Made by a program: the position numbers and the translations under genes. This document shows, piece after piece, positions 1-9,120 of a DNA stretch of 64,000 nt (within the stretch, counting starts at the first letter, position 1; the number at the start of each line of letters is the position of its first letter). The notes under the pieces are model-generated. The model saw nothing but the letters and a program-made list of their open reading frames with translations. It did no database searches and was not told the origin of the DNA. Origin of the DNA: Closterium sp. NIES-65 (lineage: Eukaryota > Streptophyta > Zygnematophyceae > Desmidiales > Closteriaceae); NCBI GenBank assembly GCA_948144175.1, contig CANXME010002307.1, positions 558,001 to 622,000 on the forward strand, read 5' to 3'.

Positions 1-2
1 TG

Positions 3-479
3 GAGTTTGTGGCCGCGGGCGGAGGCTCGCTATCGGCTCCGTTTGCTCTCCTCGCCGGCGCTGATGAGCCGCTTCAGTTCCTGGCGGAGGCACTGCAGCC
101 TCCGCAGACCCGTGTTCCCGAGGCGACTCTTGGACAGCTGCACCGCCTCGCTGACAGCCTCCATGCTCTGCTGCTGATTCAGGTGCTGGCTCATTCGTCG
201 CTTCCGGTGATTCCTCCTGAGACCTTCCTTTCTCGCCAGCGTGACCCTTGCTTGGACGCGGCAGACCAGCTCGTAGTGCTGCTGGCGCCCGTGCTGGCTG
301 CGCCCGCGGAGGGAGGCGCTGCTGCTGCGGGACAGCTCGACGAAGCTGTCCGGGGCCTGAGGCGGCACTTGCGCGCTGGATCTGGAGCCGCGGCGATCGG
401 CGCAAGCACGCTTGTGGTCCGGGAGCTGTGGCGCTCCCTGACGGGCGTTCTTCACGCCCTTGGAGCTCACCGCATGTAG
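3..479 (+). CDS. Unrecognised ORF open at the left edge
   Basis: The frame is open from the window edge to a TAG at 477-479, so only a C-terminal part (about 158 codons) could be present. The peptide is rich in Ala and Leu with alternating helical segments and has no motif I recognise; no Cys-His box, DSG or YxDD is visible. GC-rich sequence makes long open frames likely by chance, and the opposite strand is open too. It could be the end of a host gene, of a transposon ORF, or nothing. I assign no function. Confidence 0.2.
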   Translation, partial: EFVAAGGGSLSAPFALLAGADEPLQFLAEALQPPQTRVPEATLGQLHRLADSLHALLLIQVLAHSSLPVIPPETFLSRQRDPCLDAADQLVVLLAPVLAAPAEGGAAAAGQLDEAVRGLRRHLRAGSGAAAIGASTLVVRELWRSLTGVLHALGAHRM

Positions 480-498
480 ATGCGGGCTCCGCTTCTAC
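476..498. other. Imperfect hairpin over the ORF end
   Basis: A 10-bp stem with one mismatch (GTAGATGCGG against CCGCTTCTAC) and a 3-base loop overlaps the stop codon of the edge ORF. It is the first of three inverted repeats within 175 bases. Confidence 0.5.
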
Positions 499-598
499 TT
501 GTGTCGCCATTGCTGCTTAGGATGTTGTTGATGCCGCCATTGTTTGTATGCCGTTTGCTTAACCTCGGTTGTGTTCGTGTTCCTTGCCGTCCCCTCAC

Positions 599-650
599 GC
601 GCGGCCGAAGGCCGCGCTGTCGAGCGTCGGCCGCCGAAGGCGGCCGACGC
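599..650. repeat. Two adjacent perfect GAA-loop hairpins
   Basis: Bases 599-617 form a perfect 8-bp stem (GCGCGGCC) with loop GAA. Bases 624-650 form a perfect 12-bp stem (GCGTCGGCCGCC) with the same GAA loop. The second looks like a longer relative of the first. The rest of 480-777 holds no gene I can support; TATATA at 717-722 could be a promoter element but nothing else supports that. Confidence 0.7.
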
Positions 651-776
651 GAGCCGCTGGGTTAGAAGGAATGAACCCACGAAATGAATAATGAGACAAG
701 CACCAGGCCCACGGCCTTATATAGCGGAGCTAGGGGCGGCTGAGAGGCTGAGAGGCTAAGGGACTAGGGGTCTATG

Positions 777-1026
<250 letters not shown>

Positions 1027-1069
1027 TTTTTTTTTTTTTTTTTTTTTTCAATAACAACAATCTTTTATT
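1027..1069 (-). terminator. AATAAA signal plus 22-base poly(A) (minus strand)
   Basis: Read on the minus strand, AATAAA (1069-1064) is followed about 16 bases later by an uninterrupted run of 22 A (1048-1027). This is the spacing of a cleaved, polyadenylated mRNA end copied back into DNA. It lies about 180 bases downstream of the stop of the minus-strand gag-like gene, so the tract is best explained as the tail of that retrocopied transcript. Confidence 0.7.
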
Positions 1070-1248
1070 AATCCACACAAAGGCATACAAGCCAAGCCTA
1101 CACCATAACCAGCCCCTACGGCTGCCATCTTTCCCTGGCCCCCATGGCCTATCCTACTCCCCAAGGCTCCTAACCAGCCTACGCACCACCGGTGCATCCA
1201 CCTACGCCCCCCGGCATAGTGGCAAGGGGCGCCGCCCCATGGGTCCTC

Positions 1249-2460
1249 TCACACCACGGGTGCGGGACCTTGTGCGCCACGCCCTCCCATAGGGCAATTA
1301 TTTGCCATATGGCCGGGCTGGCCGCAACGGAAACACACCCCCTTGAAGCGGGGCTCGTGGCAGCCCGCGGGTGGCATGCCTTTGCTTTCCGGTTCACCGT
1401 CTCGAGGGGGAAGGCGGCCTCCGCAGACAAAGCCGGTACGTGCACGCTTGAGGGCCGCCACGTCGGCTACCGCGAGCTTGTAAGAGCGGGATGTGAGCAC
1501 GCTCTTGGCTTGGTACAGCTGGAACCGATCCGCCGCTTCGAAACCGGCCTCATCCGCCACCAAGAGCACCTCGAAGCGTTTGTTGATCAACGTGTCGATT
1601 TGCTCCACGTTGGAGAGCGCGCCGTCGACGTCGCCGTTTTGGAGCTTGAACTCGACGTGCCTCAGGTGAGCTTGAATTGCAGAGAACACCTCCACCTGGT
1701 CACGCACTCCCTTGCGCATGAAGGTAGTAGCTGCGGGTGAAGGGTTGAGGGGGGGAAGGGGAGGTGCGGGTGCGAGAATGCGACGACGGGCAAGGTTGTC
1801 GGGGGCCTCACCGTCTTCATTTTCTGAGTCGTCGCTGTCGTCGGGGATACGGGCTTGGGTTGGTGTCGGAGCTGGGGTGGGAGCAGGAGCAGCGTTGTTG
1901 GTGCGAGCGATTTTGGTGGAGCGGGGAGCCGCGACAGGTTCCTTCTGCTTTTCGATTTTAGCTGACGCAGAAACTTCTTCAGCTGATGTAGCTGCAGACG
2001 ACGATGCGTGCTGCTGCAATAACGAGAGCAGCGCCTGTAGTTGCTGCACGGTCAAAGGGGTGGGGGCGGCGTTGACCGGGGTGACGTCAGCGGAGGGTGC
2101 CGCGCGCTGGCGTTTCTGGGTCGTGGGCCCGGATGGACCCGCGTCAGCGCCGGTCAAGACGACCGCCGCGTCAGCGGCGGTCGTCGTCTTCTGCGCAGCA
2201 CGCGCGTGCCTGCCAGGCACGCGCTCTTCAGCAGCAGCCACGCGTGACTGTACAACAGTCGCGCGTTCCTCAAGGGGGGTCCGAAGGGTGCCTCCGAGCA
2301 GGAGGTCGACCGCCGAGGGTCCCTCGCTTGAAATTTCCTCGGCGGGACGTTTTCCGCCGCGACGATCCGTTGTCACGGCCGGAGTCGAGGTTTCCGCCGC
2401 GTTACAGGGGCTATAATTATTCGAATTGTCGCGGTTAAGTGCCGGGTTGACCGGAGCCAT
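1249..2460 (-). CDS. Gag-like protein with one CCHC zinc knuckle
   Basis: Uninterrupted 403-residue frame from the only in-frame ATG (2460); the frame stays open upstream to 2610 without another ATG. The N-terminal half is low-complexity (Ala, Thr, Pro, Ser) and likely disordered. A conserved-looking helical block follows, then a canonical zinc knuckle C-x2-C-x4-H-x4-C (CFRCGQPGHMANNC) near the C-terminus. This is the layout of a retroelement Gag that binds RNA in a particle. No protease or polymerase follows: the stop is followed by a short 3' UTR, AATAAA and poly(A). Upstream are three perfect hairpins and then the end of a gypsy pol on the same strand. It may be the gag of an element whose pol is absent, a subgenomic gag transcript retroposed by a LINE, or a domesticated gag. 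The family is not recognised. Confidence 0.6.
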   Translation of the reverse strand: MAPVNPALNRDNSNNYSPCNAAETSTPAVTTDRRGGKRPAEEISSEGPSAVDLLLGGTLRTPLEERATVVQSRVAAAEERVPGRHARAAQKTTTAADAAVVLTGADAGPSGPTTQKRQRAAPSADVTPVNAAPTPLTVQQLQALLSLLQQHASSSAATSAEEVSASAKIEKQKEPVAAPRSTKIARTNNAAPAPTPAPTPTQARIPDDSDDSENEDGEAPDNLARRRILAPAPPLPPLNPSPAATTFMRKGVRDQVEVFSAIQAHLRHVEFKLQNGDVDGALSNVEQIDTLINKRFEVLLVADEAGFEAADRFQLYQAKSVLTSRSYKLAVADVAALKRARTGFVCGGRLPPRDGEPESKGMPPAGCHEPRFKGVCFRCGQPGHMANNCPMGGRGAQGPAPVV

Positions 2461-2590
2461 CGTTGCGAGGTTGCGCTTAAGGATGTCGTTAAGGAGTGTT
2501 GACGGGGCAGTGAAACGCGGAAGCGACTGAGTCTTCGCCAGTGTGGACGAGAACGAAATTAGAACTACAATTTTGAAAATGAAAACGTGG

Positions 2591-2657
2591 GTGGGGACGA
2601 ATGTCCCCACGTCCCTCTTTTGTAGGCAAAAGAGGGTGAGTAGCGCTTCGGCGCTAC
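2591..2657. repeat. Three tandem perfect hairpins, one with a UUCG loop
   Basis: 2591-2610: 8-bp stem GTGGGGAC, loop GAAT. 2613-2636: 10-bp stem CCCTCTTTTG, loop TAGG. 2640-2657: 7-bp stem GTAGCGC, loop TTCG, giving C(UUCG)G if transcribed from the plus strand. All stems are perfect and all loops are four bases. They lie just upstream of the gag-like frame (minus strand). Confidence 0.8.
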
Positions 2658-2703
2658 CTTTGCTGTGTTGGCCACGTACCCCTTTTCATAATACAAAATT
2701 TTA

Positions 2704-2730
2704 GAAAGTGTTACATTTCATTACACTTTC
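2704..2730. repeat. AT-rich inverted repeat
   Basis: GAAAGTGT (2704-2711) and ACACTTTC (2723-2730) form a perfect 8-bp stem with an 11-base loop. It lies in the short AT-rich stretch that should hold the 3' LTR of G1. Confidence 0.5.
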
Positions 2731-2753
2731 AAAAATTATCATTTTTCCTTGCA

Positions 2754-2768
2754 CTACCCCCCCCTTAA
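2754..2768 (-). other. Polypurine tract of gypsy element G1
   Basis: On the minus strand TTAAGGGGGGGGTAG ends the pol frame (the TAG is the stop codon). TGCAAGG follows at 2753, resembling the TGTAAGG that begins the G1 5' LTR. This is the position and composition of a plus-strand primer. The 3' LTR beyond it cannot be matched to the 5' LTR, so its end is not assigned. Confidence 0.55.
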
Positions 2769-3579
2769 GGAGGTCCTCCTTACGAAAGTGCGTGTACATT
2801 CCTGAAATTCCGGCTGCGCAGATACTCGGTGAGGACGGGGTGGTTTTCGATTCTGTCCAGGGGAACCCAATTGTCTTCGGTGGGTGTACGGTCCTTCAAG
2901 CGGAGTAAGAACTCGATCCTTTGGGCTCCTCGAGGGTCGCGAACTCTGTGACTCAGGATTTTTCTCGGGGGTGATGATTGGTTCAGTCGGTGGTCTTGTC
3001 ATGCTGGCTGGGCGATTGCGTGGCAGTTGGTTCGTGGACGGGACGTAAGGGCGAAGCAGGCTGACGTGGAACGAGGGGCTGACGTACCAGTCAGAAGGGA
3101 GGAGGAGGTGGGCGGTGACAGGTGTAAGCATGTGGCTTATGTGAAATGGCCCGCAGTATTAGGGGCGGAGTTTCGGGGCGATGGGCAGTCGGAGATTTTG
3201 GGTGTCGAGCAAAACTAAGTCGTCGGGCTGGTAAGTGACAGGTCTGCGGTGGCGGTCGGCGTTGCGTTTTGCGATGATGTTAGCTTATTTAAATTCCGTG
3301 TGTTGCCCTGGTCCGTGCTGCTTGCAAAATTCCAGCGCTGTTGCGCGCGTGGAACCGGGTTGTCAAGATTCGGGGTCATGGGTACTGTTGGGTCTTGTCT
3401 GTAATTGAGGTAAAACGGTGACTGTTGGGTCGTGGCGGATGGGGCGTTGTTGTATGCGAATTCGATGAGTGGCAGTTGCTGTTCCCACGTGTTTGGGTCG
3501 TCGCACGTGGCCCGGATGAGCTGTTCCATGGTCTGATTTGTCCGTTCTGTCTATCCGTCTGTTTCCGGGTGGTACGATG
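2754..3579 (-). pseudogene. Gypsy integrase C-terminus (G1, 3' part)
   Basis: Frames on the minus strand encode the end of a Ty3/gypsy integrase. They include a degraded HPETDGQTER-like stretch near 3579-3540, then FAYNNAPSATTQQSPF and, further on, SFHVSLLRPY, which is the hallmark C-terminal region before the chromodomain-like tail. The pieces are in different frames (3529-3215, then 3131-2754), so it is inactive. It ends in a polypurine tract. Upstream (higher coordinates) it is cut at 3580 by the 5' LTR of copia C1. The core integrase with its DDE residues and the RNase H are missing between here and 9110. Confidence 0.8.
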
Positions 3580-3711
3580 TGTCAAACATTATATATGTTG
3601 TGCTTGTTTAGGCTACAGTGGGTTAGCCCATAGGGGGTACACAATTCTAGGGTTAGGTACTTGTAGTGATTTCACTGTTAGTTCAACCATTCCTGTTCGT
3701 TCATTTCAACA
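3580..3711 (+). repeat. 5' LTR of C1 (132 bp)
   Basis: Begins TGTCAAAC, ends TTTCAACA, and is followed directly by the primer site. The inner block GTTTAGGCTACAGTGGG with a GGGGGTAC stretch downstream is shared with the other copia LTRs here. No partner LTR remains. Confidence 0.8.
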
Positions 3712-3740
3712 TGGTATAGAGCAGGTCCTTCGCTAGGACC
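3712..3740 (+). promoter_or_regulatory. Primer site and downstream stem-loop of C1
   Basis: TGGTATAGAGC (3712-3722) is one gap from the plant initiator-Met tRNA complement TGGTATCAGAGC. It is followed by GGTCCT (3724-3729), a 5-base loop and AGGACC (3735-3740). The stem differs in sequence from that of C3 and C9 but keeps pairing. A GGGCCCACCAC box follows at about 3751. Confidence 0.75.
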
Positions 3741-3779
3741 GTTTTTTTTAGGGCCCACCACTACCTACCTACCTATCTA

Positions 3780-4300
3780 CCTAACTGCACCCTAGGGCGC
3801 CTCGTTCTTCACGGCCCCATAAGGCCCCGCGACCCGCCCCTTAGCGACCTGCGCGCCGCCCCTTAAGGCCCCGTCGGCCCACGCGCTCGCCCCTTACGGC
3901 CCCGCGCTCGCCCCTTAGCGACCCCGTCGGCCCCACGATCGCCCCTAATGGCCCCGTCGGCCCCGCGCTCACCTCCCTAGAGGCCCCCGTCGGCCCCGCA
4001 CTCGCCCCTAGCGGCCCCGAACGACCCCGCGCTCGCCCCTACAGGCCCCGAACGGCCCCGCGCTAGCCCTAGCGGCCCCTTACGGCCCCGCGCTCGCCCC
4101 TAGAGGCCCCGAATGGCCCCGCGCTCGCCCCTAGAGGCCCCGAACGGCCCGTGACCGCTCCAGGACCGAGCCGAGCCGCGCGACCCGAACCGAGCCGCCC
4201 AGTCCGAGCCGAGCCGCGCGACCCGAACCGAGCCGCGCCGCCCTACCTGAACTGAACCGAGCCGCGCGTACTGTCCAAGCCGCCCTACCTGTCTCACCCT
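3780..4300 (+). repeat. GC-rich tandem-repeat leader of C1
   Basis: Untranslated leader between primer site and gag. About 3790-4150 is an imperfect array around GGCCCCGCGCTCGCCCCTA; 4150-4290 changes to an array around GAGCCGCGCGACCCGAACC. Both strands are open by composition, so ORFs here are not believed. Confidence 0.75.
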
Positions 4301-4330
4301 CCCACTCCTACTGCTGCTCCTACTGCTCCT

Positions 4331-5592
4331 ATGGCTAGCCCACCTGTGCTAGCTTTCGATGCTGAGGGCCGCCCAGTGAAGTTTGACACCTGGCTAGATG
4401 ACCTGCACCTCTATCTACAGCTCACTGCCAAGGACGACATCTCACTGTACGACCACGCCCTAGGCCATGTCACTGCCCCTGCTGCTACTGCTGACAGCAC
4501 TGCCCGCTCACAGTGGCAGACTCGTGACGCCCACGCTCGCTTTGCTATTCGCAACTCCCTGCCGATAGATGAGCGCGAGCACTTTGGGCAGCACAAGACT
4601 GCACAGGCACTGTACACTGCTGTCGTTGCCCGCTACTCCTCACCGGCCTCTGCCGCACTAGGCCTTCTCTCTCTTCCTTACCTGTTCCCCGACTTAGCCT
4701 CTTTCCACACAGTCGCTGACCTCATTACGCACCTCCGCACTAGTGAGGCTCACTTCCGCGCCGCTATGCTTGATGAGTTCCTTGCCAAGAACCCACCCCC
4801 GCTCTGGCTCACTCTCTACCACCTAGTTACCCGCCTCTCTGACACTCTGCGCTCAGTCAGGGACCACTTCCTAGCTCGCTGCCCCACTGAGCTCACCATT
4901 GCCCTCCTCGAGAAGGAACTCCTTGCAGCTAAGGCTAGCATGGTCGCTGTAGGTGCCTCTCGTGGCGACCCCCGTACCCCATTCTTTGAGGGGTGTTCTC
5001 CTTCCCCCCTTCTTCCCTCTGTCGCCTCTGCTGCTGCTGTCGACCTCCTTGGTGCTGAGAAGGTCAGGACTGCGTCTGCTTCGAGCGGGCGCCGCAGCGG
5101 CAAGGGCAAAGGGGGCAAGGGCGGTGGCGGTGACGGCGGGGGAGGCGGTGGTGGGGGCGGTGGCGGCGGTGGGGGTGGTGGCGCGACTGGAGGGGCTAGT
5201 GGCAGCGGTGGGGATGGTGGCGGCAGCGGCGGGGGAGGTGGCAGGGGCGGAGGCGGTGGTGGGGGTGGCGGTGGACGCGGCGGCGGCAGGGGTTGGGGTG
5301 GTCGAGGAGGTGGCGGCGGCGGTGGTGGTCGTGGAGGCGCTGGCGGTGGCCATGGCCAGCAGCACACTCCGTCGCCCCAGGAGGTCCGTGAGTGGTACTC
5401 TCAGCACGGGGGGGGGGGGGGGGGGGGGGGGGGGGTGGCTTTAGCTGCACGTACGTCATTCGCACTGGTGACCGCACTGGTCAGCCGTGTGGGGGACCGC
5501 ACGCCACATAGTGCTGCTTCGCTCGTCTCAACGACGCTTGGCGTGTTCAGTTCCCTCAGGCCACTGAGCTGCCTCGCTGGGTTGATCTCATG
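4331..5592 (+). pseudogene. Gag of C1
   Basis: Starts MASPPVLAFDAEGRPVKF at the ATG at 4331, the same start context as the gag of C3, C5 and C9b. The copia Gag domain (about residues 1-230) ends in a LVTRLSDTLRSVRDHF-type helix. A Lys/Gly spacer and a Gly tract encoded by GGC/GGT codons (about 5101-5405) follow. A run of 28 G (5408-5435) shifts the frame; beyond it the frame with the Cys-His box (5446-5517, C-x13-C-x3-H-x4-C) contains TAG at 5509 where relatives have Gln. The product would be a truncated nucleocapsid. Confidence 0.85.
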
Positions 5593-8500
5593 AAGAAGGG
5601 GATTGATATCTATGCTCTAGACTTTGATGCTATTCTCACTGCTATGTATGTGCTGGCTACTAGTGAAGAGGGTGCTGAGTAGCTGTGTGTGCCGCCCGAC
5701 CCGGGCATTAGGTCTAGTGCATCTGCCGCTCCAGGTACTCGCGTGTCTGCTACCCCAGGTGCTGGTGAGGCAGCTGCTCTAGGTGCTTGTGCGTCTGCCT
5801 CCCCTGGTACTGAGTCGACTGCAGCACTGCACACCTTCACACTGGACTCAGGTGCTTCTCACTGCTTCTTTCGTGACCGTACTGCCCTTGAGCCGCTTGC
5901 TCGGCCAGTTGCTGTCTCCCTCGCTGACCCCTCTGGGGGTCCGGTCATTGCGACCTCCTCCACTGTCCTCCCCTGTCCTGCGGTCCCGTCGGGCACACTG
6001 TCAGGTCTCGACCTCCCCTCGTTCTCTACGAACCTGGTGGCAGGATGTGCGCTCCAGGACGGGGGTGTTCACCAGTTCACCCTTGCCTACGAGCGAGTGA
6101 CACACTGCACGTGTGCTCGTACGGGCCGTCACTTGGCTACCTTCACTCGGCAGCCGGGGTCGGACCTGTACATAGTGACCACTGAGTCCCCTCAGGTCGC
6201 TCCGTCTGCGTCTGCGTCCGCGTCAGGTCAGCTGTCGCCCCCCTGCTCGTGTCGCTCTCTGGCACACGAGACTGTCCTCTGGCACCACCGCCTTGGCCAC
6301 CCGTCTGTGCAGCGGCTTCGGGCCATGCACTCCCGATACCTTGTCTCTGGCCTTCCCAGGGTCCTTCCTCCCCTCCCTACCTCACCTGCTCCTCCCTGTC
6401 TTCCCTGTGTTGAGGGGCGGCAGCGCGCCGCTCCTCACTCCTCCTCGTTTCCCCCGACGACTGCTCCCTTGCAGACGCTCCACATGGACGTGTGGGGCCC
6501 AGCCCGCGTCCGTGGTCAGGGTCAGGAGAGGTACTTCCCGATAGTTGTTGACGACTACTCGCGCTACACCACGGTCTTCCCCTTGCGCACCAAGGGTGAG
6601 GTCCCTGATGTCTTGATCCCTTGGATCCGCAGATTCCGTCTCCAGCTCAGCGAGCGTTTCCACTCGGACTTTCGTGTCCTGCGCTTGCACTCTGACAGAG
6701 GTGGTGAGTTCTCCTCCGACCTCTTGGCAGCATACTGTGATGAGCACGGCATTGAGCAGTCGTTCACGCTTCCGGCCTCTCCTCAGCAGAATGGGATTGC
6801 GGAGCGCCGCATTGGCCTGGTCATGGAGGTCGCCCGTACCTCCTTGATCCATACGGCTGCCCCCCACTTTCTGTGGCCGTTTGCGGTCCGATACGCTGCG
6901 CATCAGCTCAACCTCTGGCCCCGTGTCTCCTTGCAGGAGACCTCGTCCACACTGCTGTGGACGGGGGAGGTTGGCGATGCGTCGCGTTTCCGGGTCTGGG
7001 GATCTCGAGCTTTTGTCCGCGATCCGTCAGCGAACAAGCTCTCCTCCCATGCTGTTCCCTGCATCTTCCTCGACTTTGTCTCGGACGCGCCTGGTTGGCA
7101 GTTTTACCACGCCACCTCGCGCCGATTCTTGCCCTCTCAGGACGTCACTTTTGACGAGTCCGTCCCCTACTACCGCCTCTTCCCCTACCGCACTGCCCCG
7201 CTCCCCCCCCCGCCTCTCTACCTCGCGCCAGGTGCTGGTGTCGTAGACCCCCTCCCCCCTCAGGGTGCCGCTCCCTCAGGTGTGTCTCAGGTAGACCCGG
7301 TTGAGCCTGTTGAGGTAGCTATCAACTCTCGTCCTGCTGCGGGTGCGGAGTCTAGGGGTGCGGAGCCTGGGGGTGCGGAGCCTGGGGGTGCTGAGCCTGG
7401 GGGTGCGGAGCCTGGGGGTGCGGAGCTTGGGGGTACTGAGCCTGGGGGTACTGAGCCTGGGGGTGCTGAGCCTGGGGTTGCTGAGCCGCAGAGTCCGGAG
7501 TCTAGGGGTTCTAAGTCTAGAGGTGCTGAGCCTGGGAGTCCTACACCTGGAGGAGCCCTCTCCTCGGAGCAGCTGTGTGAGTGGTACTTACAGTTGTGCA
7601 GCCTCAGGAGAGGTACCTCTGGAGCCAGACGTACTACTGGGACTGGTGCTAGTGCTTCTCCTCCTAGTCGGGAGCTCCCCTCCCGTGAGTGGATCCGTGA
7701 GTGGTACGAGCGGCACTGCACTCTTCGGAGTGGCGCGCCTGGTGTCGCGGACCCCGCTGCTGCTGGTGGTGCTGCTGGTGCTGGAGACTCTACTGGTTCT
7801 GCTGGTGCTGCGGCCCCAGAGGTTGGAGCTACTTCTGGTGCTGCGGACCCGCACGTTGGAGCTAAGGCTGGTGCTCAGGACCCGTGCGCTGGTGCTGCTG
7901 CTGGTGCTAAGGACCCGGGCGTTGGAGCTGCTGCTGGTGCTGAGGACTTGGGCGTTGGAGCTGCTGCTGGTGCTGAGGACCCGGGCGTTGGAGCTGCTGC
8001 TGGTGCTGCGGACCCGGGCGTTGGAGCTGCTGCTGGTGCTGAGGACCCTGGCGCTCGTGTCTCTGCTGGTTCTGGAGTCGCTGCACGGCCGCGGCTGTAC
8101 TTTGTTCCGCTCCTTCAGCAGGTTCTTGGTCAGCTCCCTCCTCCTTGTCCTCCTCCCTCCTTAGGGTGTCCTCCGTCTGTCCAGCTGCAGTCGCAGCTAC
8201 CGTCTGCCTCCTCTCTCCCTGGTCCTGCTCCTTGCACTGGTCCGACTGGAGGTCTTACTGAGCGTCGTGAGCCTGAGTCTCGTCCTGCGTCGCCTGAGTC
8301 TCGGCGTGCATCGCCTGTCCGTGCTGCTCTCACTGGTAGTCGTGTCCCACGTCAGCGTCTTCCTGCTGTCCCAGGCACTCACCGGATGGCGCTTCGTCCT
8401 TCCACTGCTCCACAGCGTGTCCCACTGCCGTCTCCTCCTGCGTCCTCTCTTCCTGCTCTTGCTGACCCGGGGTCAGACTCCCTTCGTGCTGCCAGTCCTA

Positions 8501-9109
8501 CTGTCACGCGTCTCCTGGCTACTGTTGTCACTGACCCTTCCTTTGAGTCCGCTGCTGCGTCTGCCTTGGTTGCTGAGCTTGTCAACTTTGCTGCCACCTG
8601 TCGTCTAGAATACGCCGCTAGCCTAGTTGCTGAGTCTGAGTCTGTCTGTCCTCCGTCCGTCGGGGGTGAGTGTGCTCTTGGCACTGACGTCCTTGAGGAC
8701 AAGCAGGAGGAGTTTGAGTGCTTTGCTGCCGCTTTGCCCCATCTCGTGTCCATGCTTGTTGCCCCTGAGGCAGACCCGGATGCACCAGACATCCCGACCC
8801 CACGCTCTTACGAAGAGGCGATGGCCGGTCCCTACTCCTCTCAGTGGCAGACAGCCATGGACACAGAGATGGCTTCCTGGAAGTCCACAGGCACCTACGT
8901 CGACAAGGTTCCCCCGCCTGGGGCGAACATCGTTAGTGGCATGTGGATTTTCAGGGTGAAGCGGCCGCCGGACTCTCCGCCTGTCTTCAAGGCGCGTTAC
9001 GTTGCACGAGACTTCAGTCAACGAGAGGGAGTTGACTTCTTCCAGACCTTCTCCTCGACCCCGAAGATGACCACTCTTCGGGTTCTGCTGCACGTCGCCG
9101 CTCAGCGTG
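5593..9109 (+). pseudogene. Pol of C1: protease, integrase, linker, partial RT
   Basis: Open from 5683 to the truncation at 9109 after a TAG at 5680. Order: aspartic protease with DSG (5845-5853, context TLDSGASHCFF); GAG-pre-integrase and integrase zinc region (HHRLGHPS...CLPC); integrase core with Asp at 6487, Asp at 6694 and Glu at 6802, the last two separated by 35 residues (DD35E). A Gly/Pro/Glu repeat (units of about EPGGA, 7340-7500) follows, and a second repeat with 14-residue units around GVGAAAGAEDP (7850-8060). The start of the copia RT (SYEEAMAGPYSSQW, VKRPPDSPPVFKARYVA) comes last. It is cut before YVDD, so it cannot work. The integrase motifs are complete. Confidence 0.85.
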
Positions 9110-9120
9110 ACGTGAAACAG
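9100..9120. other. C1/G1 deletion junction
   Basis: Copia RT (…HVAAQRD) on the plus strand meets gypsy RNase H (…FSALKNVLC) on the minus strand. No LTR or target duplication lies at the seam, and both genes are cut inside a domain, so this is a deletion scar. Confidence 0.75.

Larger units (their letters stand above)
3580..9109 (+). mobile_element. Copia element C1, 3'-truncated
   Basis: A Ty1/copia element with 5' LTR, primer site, leader, gag, protease, integrase, linker and the first third of reverse transcriptase. The sequence stops matching copia after CGTGAC at 9109 and turns into minus-strand gypsy. No 3' LTR is present. It inserted into the integrase of G1, and a later deletion removed its 3' end together with adjoining G1 sequence. 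Confidence 0.85.

Noticed and set aside
1249-2610. Gag-like gene as the gag of a DIRS-type element
   Set aside because: No tyrosine recombinase, RT or inverted terminal repeats are visible nearby, and the poly(A) tail does not fit DIRS.
4816-5407. Pro-rich and Ala/Thr-rich ORFs opposite the Gag glycine tract
   Set aside because: They are shadows of the GGC/GGT tract; similar shadows occur opposite every Gly tract in the window.
5509-5511. TAG codons as reassigned glutamine
   Set aside because: Kept only as an alternative in the findings: TAG and TGA also replace Trp and Glu, and frameshifts accompany the stops, so ordinary decay explains the data.
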